This document shows positions 24,803-33,237 of a DNA stretch of 50,290 nt, in pieces. Made by a program: the position numbers and the translations under genes. The DNA is from an uncultured bacterium (GTDB lineage Bacteria; Planctomycetota; UBA1135; GCA-002686595), in contig CALEMP010000003.1 in NCBI GenBank assembly GCA_937910685.1, positions 1 to 50,290 of the forward strand, written 5' to 3'. Each line of letters opens with the position of its first letter. The stretch's first letter is position 1. The notes beneath the pieces are model-generated. The model was not told the origin of the DNA and searched no databases. It was given only the letters and a program-made list of their open reading frames with translations.

Positions 24803-27408
24803 TTCTCCTCCCTTTTCTATTAGCCGCCCTGCAGGGCGATGCGGCCGAGTCCACTTACTATGAACTCGAGACCTTCAAGACCCCCTCCGGCGCGGTCCTA
24901 GAGGTTGGCGGTCTGGACTTCTTTTCAGACGGCCGATTGGCGGTCAGTACACGACGGGGCCAAGTTTGGATCGTTGACGGAGCCCTGGGTGACGACATTT
25001 CCAAGGCCAAATTCTCGCTCTTTGCCGAGGGCTTACGGGAAGGCCTAGGCCTGAATGTGGTCGATGATCAGATCCACGTCATGCAACGCGGCGAGGTCTC
25101 GCGTTTGCTGGATGAAGACGGAGATGGTCGCTGTGACCGCATCGATACGATTTCGAACTCTTGGGGAGTCTCAGGGAACTACCACGAATTCGGCTTCGGC
25201 TTGCCGCAGGACAAGCAGGGCAACTTCTACATCACCCTTAACGTTTCCTTCTCCAACCCCTGGTGGCTTGGTAAGTCCCCGGTCCCTTTCCGTGGTTGGT
25301 GCCTGCAAATCGCCCCGAACGGTGCAACACGCCCCTTCGCCTATGGACTGCGAAGTCCCTGCGGCGTGGGTACCAATGCGGCAGGCGACCTGTTCGTCAC
25401 CGACAATCAAGGGGATTGGGTTGCATCCAGCCCGATTTATCATGTGACCGAAGGTGCCTTCTTCGGGCACCCCGCTTCGCTCATGTGGACCGATGAGTAC
25501 CGCTCGACGAACAGCGAGCCCAGCTACGAGATCCCTTCTGCTGCGGCAGCGAATCGAAAACCTCCTGCGATCTGGATCCCCTACCGCTGGTCCCGCTCCA
25601 CGGGCAATTTGACTTATGACTCTAGTGAGGGCCAATTCGGACCATTCCAAGGGCAACTCTTCGTGACCGAAATGACCAATGGAGTCGTCCTGCGCGCCCT
25701 CATGGAAAAGGTGCGCGGCGAATACCAAGGCGCCGTGGTTCCGTTCCGCAGCGAGCTCGGGTCTGCCTGCCGAATCGCATTTGGCCCCGACGGCAGCTTG
25801 ATGCTGGGCTACACGAACCGAGGCTGGGGTGGACGTGCCCCGGCGGACGGCTTAGCGCGATTGCGATGGACCGGTAAGACTCCCCTGGACTTCCACGAGA
25901 TTCACTTGGCCCAGGATGGATTCAATATCACCCTCACCGAACCCCTCGCCAAGGGAGTCACCATCGACCCTTCCACGGTCGATGCACTGCAATACGACTA
26001 CAACTACTGGTGGGAATACGGTTCCCCGCCCCAGCACCTCGTGCCTTTCAAAGCGCAAGCAGTGCAGATTTCGGAAGACCGCAAGAGCCTACGCCTCACC
26101 TTTGCAGCCTTGACCGCAGCCACCTGCTTGGATGTGAAGCTGCCCGATCACTTGGTCACCGAAGACGGACGGCCACTCCTACACAGGGAGTTCTCTTACA
26201 CGATCAATCAATTGCCGGAGGGACCGCTTTGCCTAGAGCAAGTCTCCAAGATCGTTTCTCCGCCCCCTTCCAAGGAGAACGCTATGGAGGGTTGGCTGCG
26301 CCTGACCTATTCCGACGCCACTGCCCTCTGGGATTTTGAAGGCTGGCGCCTGACAAATGCACAGCCCACCGAAGGCGACGACAGCATCCTCAGCTTGACT
26401 GAGGGTGATGGCGCGCTTGTGCCGGTGAAAGAAGGCGCCCAATTCCTCGGCAAGATCAACCTGGGAGACCACAAGGGCGAAGTGGAGTTCCAATTGACCC
26501 GTGGCGGATCAGCAGAGCTCTGGCTCCTGGGTCAATACGCGATCAAACTCACCGACAACCCAGCTTGCGGCACGGTGGCAGGCAAGCAACCGGACCCAGC
26601 GATCCGCGGCTACTACGGTAAGGGCCAGTGGAACAAACTCACCTGGGACATTCAGGCGGCCCGCTACGATCAAACAGGAAACAAGACGCGTGATGCGGTC
26701 CTGCGTTCCCTGCGCATCAATGACCAGCCCATGCTCGAGAACGTCATCTTGCACGCGCCCGATGAGGATGCGCCTTTGGGCAAGGAGAGCGCTCTCGGTC
26801 CCGTGGCCTTGACCGGAGCCCCCCACCGTTGCGCTTTCCGCGGAGTCATGGTGCAACCCGGCCGTCAGTCTGCTCCCCAAGATGGCTGGTCTGAGGTCTT
26901 CCCCGAAGACGAATTCGATGACTGGCCCAGCACCGGAGACGCGGAGTGGGAGCTGAACGACGACGGCATACTGATCGGCACCGGCAAGGCCGGACACCTC
27001 TTCTCGAAGCGCGACGACTACAAGAACTTTGAACTCAAGGGACGTTTCAAGATCAACGACGGCGGCAACTCCGGCTTTTACTTCCGCGTACAGGCGGAAG
27101 AGGGCTGGCCCCCGGGCTATGAGGCGCAGATCAACTCGAATTTCCCCGATCCCCAAAAGACCGGCAGCCTCTATTCCTTGGATTCCATCACCACTTGGAT
27201 CGTCCCGGAAAACGCTTGGTTCGATTATGAAATCCGGTGTGTTGATACTGACGCTGGAACCCATATCACAATCAGGGTCAACGGCGCCGAGATCACCGAT
27301 TTCGTCGATACTGAGAGACTGCACGGGGCGGGTCATATCGCCCTTCAGCAGCACCATGAAGGCTCACGCATCGAAGCCAAGAACATCATGATTCGACCCC
27401 TGGACTAG
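24799..27408 (+). CDS. Secreted beta-propeller (PVC sorbosone-dehydrogenase-like) protein with DUF1080-type domains
   Basis: An 869-residue exported protein. Residues about 20-440 form a glucose/sorbosone-dehydrogenase-like propeller (VGGLDFFSDGRLAVST, NFYITLNVSF, YGLRSPCGVGTNAAGDLFVTDNQGDW), including the Ca-type loop DEDGDGRCD. Residues about 500-690 look like a diverged DUF1080-type jelly roll (GYYGKGQWNKLTWDIQA), and about 695-869 are a clear DUF1080/3-keto-disaccharide-hydrolase domain (NSGFYFRVQ, HIALQQHHEGSRIEAKNI). Such domains cleave glycosides whose sugar has been oxidised at C3. Coupling to a cytochrome c gene by a 4-base overlap suggests oxidation and cleavage in one periplasmic unit. 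The sugar substrate is not evident. Confidence 0.88.
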   Translation: MILLPFLLAALQGDAAESTYYELETFKTPSGAVLEVGGLDFFSDGRLAVSTRRGQVWIVDGALGDDISKAKFSLFAEGLREGLGLNVVDDQIHVMQRGEVSRLLDEDGDGRCDRIDTISNSWGVSGNYHEFGFGLPQDKQGNFYITLNVSFSNPWWLGKSPVPFRGWCLQIAPNGATRPFAYGLRSPCGVGTNAAGDLFVTDNQGDWVASSPIYHVTEGAFFGHPASLMWTDEYRSTNSEPSYEIPSAAAANRKPPAIWIPYRWSRSTGNLTYDSSEGQFGPFQGQLFVTEMTNGVVLRALMEKVRGEYQGAVVPFRSELGSACRIAFGPDGSLMLGYTNRGWGGRAPADGLARLRWTGKTPLDFHEIHLAQDGFNITLTEPLAKGVTIDPSTVDALQYDYNYWWEYGSPPQHLVPFKAQAVQISEDRKSLRLTFAALTAATCLDVKLPDHLVTEDGRPLLHREFSYTINQLPEGPLCLEQVSKIVSPPPSKENAMEGWLRLTYSDATALWDFEGWRLTNAQPTEGDDSILSLTEGDGALVPVKEGAQFLGKINLGDHKGEVEFQLTRGGSAELWLLGQYAIKLTDNPACGTVAGKQPDPAIRGYYGKGQWNKLTWDIQAARYDQTGNKTRDAVLRSLRINDQPMLENVILHAPDEDAPLGKESALGPVALTGAPHRCAFRGVMVQPGRQSAPQDGWSEVFPEDEFDDWPSTGDAEWELNDDGILIGTGKAGHLFSKRDDYKNFELKGRFKINDGGNSGFYFRVQAEEGWPPGYEAQINSNFPDPQKTGSLYSLDSITTWIVPENAWFDYEIRCVDTDAGTHITIRVNGAEITDFVDTERLHGAGHIALQQHHEGSRIEAKNIMIRPLD

Positions 27409-27447
27409 GCGGGCACTGGGCGCGCATCCGTGGAGTATGATGCTCCC

Positions 27448-28281
27448 ATGAAGCGCACCACCATCCTTGCCCTTGCCACCCTGAGCCTCGGTGCATTTGC
27501 CAGCACCCGGCAGACCCCTGTTGCATCAGAAGAGAGTCAAGACCCCAAGCCGGGTGCGCTTGTGGTTGTGGGAGGCGGCGGTACACCCGACGAGGTTCTG
27601 TTTGAAGCCCTCGCCCTCACCGGCTGCGCAAAACCACACGTGGTGATCTTGCCCCAAGCATCAGGGCGAGAAGACAGGGGTCAAGGGACCGCGGAAATGT
27701 TCGCGCGCCTTGGGGCAACGAGCATCGATGTGATCGACCCCCTCGATGAGACTGCGGAAATGCGAGTGGCTAACGCGGATTTGATTTGGTTTCCAGGCGG
27801 CGACCAAAACAAACTCTCACGGGAGCTGTCCAGCGCCAAGCTAGTCAACATCATCCACAAGCGCCGCCGTTATGGGGCAGTAGTGGGCGGCACGAGCGCA
27901 GGTGCTGCGATCATGAGCAACGTCATGATTGGCGGCCCGCCCGAACCCGCAGCCCTCCTGACCGGCGCTATCAAACCGAGTCGCGGCCTGGGTCTTTGGG
28001 GTCCCGTCATTGTCGACCAACACTTTACCCAACGGGACCGATTGGCCCGGCTCCTGACCGCGGTACTGGACCAACCCCGTTACATCGGCGTTGGTATCTC
28101 GGAAAAGACCGCCTGCATTGTGGAAGGCGACGCCTTTCGAGTCATGGGCGAAGGTCATGTCATGGTCTATGACGCCCGCTCGGCCAAGATCCCCAAGTTC
28201 AAGGAAAAGGGCCTGCAGTCGGGGACAGGCATTGAGCTGCACCTGCTCAAGGAAGGGGACACCTGGTCCCTGCTCCCGTAG
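27448..28281 (+). CDS. Exported cyanophycinase-like S51 peptidase
   Basis: A 277-residue member of the S51 (cyanophycinase/peptidase E) family. ATG 27448 starts a signal peptide (KRTTILALATLSLGAFAST); the GTG six codons upstream is less likely, and GGAG lies 12 bases before. The Rossmann-like core shows VVVGGGGTPDEV, ADLIWFPGGDQNKL and the nucleophile elbow VVGGTSAGAAIMS with Ser150. IGVGISEKTACIVEGDAFRVMG near the C-terminus is typical of secreted cyanophycinase relatives. Whether it cleaves cyanophycin or other beta-linked Asp peptides is unknown. It follows the propeller gene by 39 bases and is probably in the same transcript. Confidence 0.88.
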   Translation: MKRTTILALATLSLGAFASTRQTPVASEESQDPKPGALVVVGGGGTPDEVLFEALALTGCAKPHVVILPQASGREDRGQGTAEMFARLGATSIDVIDPLDETAEMRVANADLIWFPGGDQNKLSRELSSAKLVNIIHKRRRYGAVVGGTSAGAAIMSNVMIGGPPEPAALLTGAIKPSRGLGLWGPVIVDQHFTQRDRLARLLTAVLDQPRYIGVGISEKTACIVEGDAFRVMGEGHVMVYDARSAKIPKFKEKGLQSGTGIELHLLKEGDTWSLLP

Positions 28282-28383
28282 AACTTCCCCAACCTCAAGG
28301 CAGAGCGGGTTATGCGGGCCTATCTCAGGGGAGATTCTGCCCCCAGGCTTACCCCCACCCCGATTCCCGGCTAGAGTCAGGGC

Positions 28384-30306
28384 ATGCGATTGATTGCCTC
28401 TGCCTGTTTCCTAGCCCTGGCCGCGCTGAGTGCGGCACAGGAACCCATCAAGGTCCTGATTGTCTCCGGTGCCAACAACCACGACTGGGAATGGACGACA
28501 CCATCCCTGAACCGCATTCTCAACGAGTCGGGTCGCTTCGAGGTCGAGGTTACCTACGACCCCGCGAAGGACCTCGTGGACCTCGATCGCTTGCAGTCAT
28601 TCGACGCCCTGCTCTTGGACTACAACGGCCCGCGCTGGGGCGAACCCGCCGAGAGTAATTTCCTCAATGCGGTGCGCTCGGGCCTTGGGGTTTCTGTGGT
28701 GCACGCAGCCAACAACGCGTTCCCCGGTTGGGAAGCCTACGAGGCCATGGTCTGCCACTGCTGGCGCCAGGGCACGGGTCATGGCCGAGTCCACCCTTTT
28801 GATGTGCGCATGGAAGTACGCGATCACCCAATCACACGAACCCTGCCGGATCTGGTCGCCCACCCCGACGAGCTGTACCACCGCCTTGTGCACATGCACG
28901 ACTGCGGCTTCGAACAGATCGCCAGCGCGTTTTCTGATCCAGAAACTGGCGGCTCCAATGCTCTTGAGCCCATGATCGTCGTGCGCATGGAAGGCAAGGG
29001 ACGCATTTTCCATACGCCCCTCGGCCATGTGGGGAAGGGTGGATCTCGCGAAGCCCATGAGGACCCGCAATTTGCCGAAGTGATCCGTCGTGGAACCGAA
29101 TGGGCCGCCACCGGGGATGTACTCGATGGCAGCGCCACTGCGAATTCCCTTTCCGAAGCCCAGCGCAAAGCGGGCTGGGAATTACTTTTTGACGGCAAGA
29201 GCCTCGCCGGCTGGGAGAGCAGCGACGGCAAGGACCCGGGCGCTGGCTGGCAAGTGGTCAACGGCAACCTCCGACGGGCCGAAGCGGCGGGCGATCTGGT
29301 CAGCAAGCGCAGCTTCACCGACTTCGAACTGGAATTCGAATTCCAACTGGCCAGTGGCACCAACAGCGGGCTCAAGTACCGAGTTCAGCGTGAAGGCAAG
29401 CAATGGCTGGGACCGGAGTTCCAAGTATTGGACGACACCGCTCACCCTAAAGAAGGGGCCAAGCACCTCTGCGCATCCCTTTACGCCGTGCACGCTGCCA
29501 ACCAGGCCAAGCCCACAGGCCCCCTGCGCTGGCACCAGGCGCGCATCGTAGCCCAAGGCAATCACCTGGAACACTGGATCGACAACCAGCGGGTGGTGAA
29601 CACGGACGTGGGCAGCGAAACCTTTGAAGCCGCACGCCAAGCATCCAAGTTCAGGGGTTTGAACGACTTTGCCAAGGCCGAGCCTGGGCGTTTCTTGATT
29701 CAAGATCACGGGGGCGAAGTTTGGTATCGCTCCATGCGCCTGCGCTCGGGGGAATCACTCCAAGGCAAACAGGTCAACCTGTTCAAAGGCGACGGCCTCG
29801 AAGGGTGGACGCCCACGGGAAATGCCGAGTGGTCCCGGGATGGGGACACGATCATCGGCAAGGTCGGCGGTGGCGGACAGTCTTTTCTGCGTACGAATGA
29901 AACGTACCAGGACTTCATTTTTGAAGCCGATGTTTGGCTCGAGGTCAAGGGTAACTCTGGCATCCAATTTCGGAGCTATCTGGTAGATGGTCGCCGGGTC
30001 TGCGGTTATCAAGCAGAGATCGATCCCTCGGATCGCTCCTGGTCCGGCGGGATTTTTAGCGAGTGCGAAAATTGGATCCAAAACCTCAAGGACAATCCCC
30101 GGGGACGCGCCGCGTTCCAACTGGACGGCTGGAATCGGTACCGCATCGAGTGTTTGGGCGATCACTCGCGCATCTGGGTCAACGGCATCCCCACCGCTGA
30201 CCTACACGATGATCGTTTCAAGTCGGGGTTCATCGCCTTGCAGGTGCACAGCGGCCGACAGGGCACGATTCACTGGCGCAACCCGCGCATGTATGTGCTG
30301 AAGTAA
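28384..30306 (+). CDS. Secreted ThuA-domain protein with two DUF1080 domains
   Basis: A 640-residue exported protein with signal peptide RLIASACFLALAALSAAQ. Residues about 20-245 are a ThuA-like domain (glutamine-amidotransferase-like fold): KVLIVSGANNHDWEWTT, LLLDYNGPRW, SVVHAANNAFPGW, GRIFHTPLGHVGK. Residues about 264-455 and 465-640 are tandem 3-keto-disaccharide-hydrolase-type domains (GWELLFDGKSLAGWES and VNLFKGDGLEGWTPTG, with NSGLKYRV and NSGIQFRS). From memory, recent work links ThuA and DUF1080 proteins to pathways that oxidise a sugar at C3, cleave it and reduce the product. The neighbours with cytochrome and propeller domains fit that. Two DUF1080 copies in one chain may bind different ends of one substrate. 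Confidence 0.9.
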   Translation: MRLIASACFLALAALSAAQEPIKVLIVSGANNHDWEWTTPSLNRILNESGRFEVEVTYDPAKDLVDLDRLQSFDALLLDYNGPRWGEPAESNFLNAVRSGLGVSVVHAANNAFPGWEAYEAMVCHCWRQGTGHGRVHPFDVRMEVRDHPITRTLPDLVAHPDELYHRLVHMHDCGFEQIASAFSDPETGGSNALEPMIVVRMEGKGRIFHTPLGHVGKGGSREAHEDPQFAEVIRRGTEWAATGDVLDGSATANSLSEAQRKAGWELLFDGKSLAGWESSDGKDPGAGWQVVNGNLRRAEAAGDLVSKRSFTDFELEFEFQLASGTNSGLKYRVQREGKQWLGPEFQVLDDTAHPKEGAKHLCASLYAVHAANQAKPTGPLRWHQARIVAQGNHLEHWIDNQRVVNTDVGSETFEAARQASKFRGLNDFAKAEPGRFLIQDHGGEVWYRSMRLRSGESLQGKQVNLFKGDGLEGWTPTGNAEWSRDGDTIIGKVGGGGQSFLRTNETYQDFIFEADVWLEVKGNSGIQFRSYLVDGRRVCGYQAEIDPSDRSWSGGIFSECENWIQNLKDNPRGRAAFQLDGWNRYRIECLGDHSRIWVNGIPTADLHDDRFKSGFIALQVHSGRQGTIHWRNPRMYVLK

Positions 30307-30313
30307 GAGGAAA

Positions 30314-32866
30314 TCACTTCAACTCGAAGGCGTCCAATTCCTCAATGGACCAAGGCCCCTTACGTTCGGCAATGGCAGCACGCACGCGAGTCACGAGTTC
30401 CGCACCCACCGGGTCCGCTCCATGGCCCCACGCACGGCGCAGGTAGGTCGCCACGGCCGCCACATCCCCATCGCTGAACGCCATGGCGGGCATGTCTCCG
30501 TTCCACACCTTGCCGGCCACAGTGATCGGGCCGCTGAGTCCGTGCAGCAAGAGAGCCGCCAGACGCTCGGGCTTGCCCAGGGGCACGCGCTGATCACGCA
30601 GGGGAGGGGCTTGCCCGGGATCCCCTAGTCCAGAGGGCTGGTGACACGCCGCGCAGATTTGGCCGTACAACTCAGCTCCCCTGGCAAAATCCTGCTCTTC
30701 TGACTCGCTGAGCGGACGCAGGCGCCACTCCTCAAAACCCTTGCGCCCTGGCCAAACAAACGCGGCGGACACCGCACGCACGTTGGCGGAATCGCTTCCC
30801 TGTAGGGCCTCCTCTAGGTCTTCACAAGCAGGGAGGGCGCGGGCCACGCGCACGGGTCGCGGCTTGCTTTCCGACCCCTTGGGGCGGGACCCCAAGACGC
30901 CTCCGGAAATCGCGTCAGCGGTCCACGAACCGGACTGCTGACGTTCACCGACGAGCTCCAAAAGCCCGTTGATCCGGGGCAGGCTCCCTTCGCGCACAAT
31001 GCAGCGGGCCAAGGAATGAATCAGTTTGGCGTGGCCGTCGGTCTTCTTTACGAGCTCGGGGGATGTGCACAGTTCCCCCAAGAATTCCAACTCCCGGCGG
31101 TAGACGCCGCTGAGCAATGCCTCCCTGGTTCGCGCCGAAGGTTCCTGGGACAAGGCTAGGCGCATCATCGCGTGATCACCCTCCTTGGTGCGGGCGCTGC
31201 CCAAGCTGTGCAAGACCTGCAGCCCCAAGGCCGCATCCCCTTGGGCGCCCAAGCGAACCACCGCCTGGGTCACCTCCAGGTTCCCAGTGGACAGCAAGGC
31301 CTCCGACACCCGAACCGCTTGAGCCTGCACCCGGGGGTCCGAATCCCCAAAGGCCTTGAGCAAGAAACCAGGGCGCAATTCATCGCACCCTTCCAAGGTC
31401 CAAAGCCCATGGGCGCGCGCCTCGGGAGAAGACTCTTCATCAAGAACCAACGACTCCAACTGATCGCGCACGTAGGTGTCCCCGTCGTAGTCCTCGATGA
31501 TCAACCGTTGAGCCGTACTGCGCAGCCAGCCATTGTCATCCTTGAGAGCCGCCACCAATTGGGTCCAGGTCCAATCCCGCATGTTGAGCTTACTAGCCGG
31601 CTTCAGATCTGCTTTCCGAATGCGCCAGATGCGTCCCAATGCATGGGGTTTCTCCAGGTCACGATCTTCCGCCTGTTTGCGCAAGAATGAAGTCAGGAAC
31701 ATGCGGTGCTGAATCAGGCCGCGAGCAAGGTCCGTCACATACAGGGCTCCATCGGGGCCATCACAAAGGGCAACCGGCCGGAAACGCTCATCAGTGGACG
31801 TCAAGAACTCCTTCCCAGCGATTGGTCGACTCGCTTTCAGGTCCACTCCATCGGTGCTGGCTAGGGTATAGCGTGTGATCAGATTTCCGGTGGGTTCGCA
31901 AACGATTGCGCTCCCGCGAAGGGCCTCGCCTAAGCCTCCGCCACGAATAATGAAGGGAGAGCAGGCTCCGGTGAACGTGCGCAAGGTGTAATCATCCCTC
32001 AAGGTTGCCCTTTGATAACCACGGTTCACCCCTGGATTGATACGCCCGGGAAATACACTCTTGTCCCCCACATAGCCACGGTTTACTCCGCGCACTGTGC
32101 CGTGGTTTGGATTACGAACCGCATAGTGACTGGGCCACGGATCCCCTCGTAGGGGATCTGAATTCGTGTTGTAATAGGCCCGGCCCCAGTCATCGAAAGC
32201 AACTCCCCACTGGCCTCCGCCAGCGGTTACGCCGCGCACCAGGTCCCCTCCTTCCCAACGATAGCGTGCGCTGGATTTGACGCACCGGAACCAATTGTCC
32301 AGGCCCAAGACCAGTCCATTGATTGCGTGCTCGGGATTTCCGATTCCACCAAGAGATGTGTCGAACACGCGAGTCTGGTCGGCTCGCCCATCCCCATCCG
32401 TGTCCATGGCGTGCATCAGCACCGGCGGCGCAATGATCAAGGCACCACCTCGGGTGGGCACCACCGCCCGCGGCATGACCAGGTTATCTAGGAATTCCAC
32501 GCGCTTGTCCATGACCCCATCCCCGTCGGTGTCTTCCAACACAGCGATACGGCCGATGGGCTGATCTTCACCCTTGCCGTCCGCGTTCGGCATGTAGCCC
32601 CGCATCTCGCAAACCCAAAGCCGCCCCTGTTCGTCAAAACTGATCTGGACCGGATCCACCACTAGGGGCTCGGAAGCCACCAACTCAACCACCAAATCCC
32701 CCTCGAGCACAAACCCAGCAAGCTGCTCGGCTGGGGAAATCACTGGCGCAGCTGGCACGACCAGGTCATCCGGCAGGGGCGCTTGATCCTCTCCCTTGCG
32801 GTCGCCGTTCTGGGCGCAGAGGGGTGCAATGAGGGTCAGAGCTGCAAGTTGGAGGATTCGTGCCAT
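30314..32866 (-). CDS. PVC-type dehydrogenase: beta-propeller, HEAT repeats and C-terminal cytochrome c
   Basis: An 850-residue exported protein of the planctomycete membrane-bound dehydrogenase type. After the signal peptide (ARILQLAALTLIAPLCAQ), residues about 45-400 form a sorbosone-dehydrogenase-like propeller with Ca-type loops DTDGDGVMD and DTDGDGRAD and the block WVCEMRGYMPNADGKGED. Residues about 430-650 are HEAT-like helices (LESLVLDEESSPEARAHGLW, DSDPRVQAQAVRVSEALL). Residues about 725-820 are a heme domain with C738-A-A-C741-H742 and a Met in GDMPAM. It probably oxidises a sugar or alcohol in the periplasm and passes electrons to its own heme. It converges on the ThuA gene with a 7-base gap, and is divergent from the small gene at 32954. 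Confidence 0.9.
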   Translation of the reverse strand: MARILQLAALTLIAPLCAQNGDRKGEDQAPLPDDLVVPAAPVISPAEQLAGFVLEGDLVVELVASEPLVVDPVQISFDEQGRLWVCEMRGYMPNADGKGEDQPIGRIAVLEDTDGDGVMDKRVEFLDNLVMPRAVVPTRGGALIIAPPVLMHAMDTDGDGRADQTRVFDTSLGGIGNPEHAINGLVLGLDNWFRCVKSSARYRWEGGDLVRGVTAGGGQWGVAFDDWGRAYYNTNSDPLRGDPWPSHYAVRNPNHGTVRGVNRGYVGDKSVFPGRINPGVNRGYQRATLRDDYTLRTFTGACSPFIIRGGGLGEALRGSAIVCEPTGNLITRYTLASTDGVDLKASRPIAGKEFLTSTDERFRPVALCDGPDGALYVTDLARGLIQHRMFLTSFLRKQAEDRDLEKPHALGRIWRIRKADLKPASKLNMRDWTWTQLVAALKDDNGWLRSTAQRLIIEDYDGDTYVRDQLESLVLDEESSPEARAHGLWTLEGCDELRPGFLLKAFGDSDPRVQAQAVRVSEALLSTGNLEVTQAVVRLGAQGDAALGLQVLHSLGSARTKEGDHAMMRLALSQEPSARTREALLSGVYRRELEFLGELCTSPELVKKTDGHAKLIHSLARCIVREGSLPRINGLLELVGERQQSGSWTADAISGGVLGSRPKGSESKPRPVRVARALPACEDLEEALQGSDSANVRAVSAAFVWPGRKGFEEWRLRPLSESEEQDFARGAELYGQICAACHQPSGLGDPGQAPPLRDQRVPLGKPERLAALLLHGLSGPITVAGKVWNGDMPAMAFSDGDVAAVATYLRRAWGHGADPVGAELVTRVRAAIAERKGPWSIEELDAFELK

Positions 32867-32953
32867 AGAAGAGCCCTATCATGGCAAAGTCCCCACTCCC
32901 TGTAGTTTAGAATCACCCTCCCTGCGCACCAGATCGGGCGCAGATAATAGATC

Positions 32954-33229
32954 ATGCAAGACAATATCATGGACGCACCTCACGGGATGAACCTCGTGAT
33001 CGAATGCAACGACGGCTCGATCGTCATCGGACGCTTTGACTCCTCCAACGGCTTCGAGGTCATTATGCACGATGTAGACCTCTACGACCCCGCCAGCAGC
33101 GGTGACTCACAAGCCTGGGTACGCGAAACCGCCACCTATGGGGTAGATGTGAAGCACCGGGATTGGAACGTGGACGCACACACAGTCAAGAGCTGGACGC
33201 CCCTTGGCGACATCGAAAAACTCGTGTAG
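32954..33229 (+). CDS. Small Sm-like (LSm-fold) candidate protein
   Basis: A 91-residue protein without signal peptide or membrane segment. The segment MNLVIECNDGSIVIGRFDSS followed by NGFEVIMHDVDLYD (residues 12-45) matches the Sm1 pattern: two strands around a central D-G, then hxGxh, a turn and a third hydrophobic strand. The C-terminal half (VRETATYGVDVKHRDW) has no clear Sm2 motif. It could be an RNA-binding LSm-like ring protein or simply another small beta-barrel. ATG 32954 is taken; 32969 is possible. It sits between two large secreted-protein genes on the opposite strand and ends 8 bases before the next stop. Confidence 0.5.
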   Translation: MQDNIMDAPHGMNLVIECNDGSIVIGRFDSSNGFEVIMHDVDLYDPASSGDSQAWVRETATYGVDVKHRDWNVDAHTVKSWTPLGDIEKLV

Positions 33230-33237
33230 GCCGCGAG

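Noticed and set aside
26509..27357. 282-residue minus-strand frame
   Set aside because: It lies opposite the DUF1080 domain of the propeller protein and has no family features.
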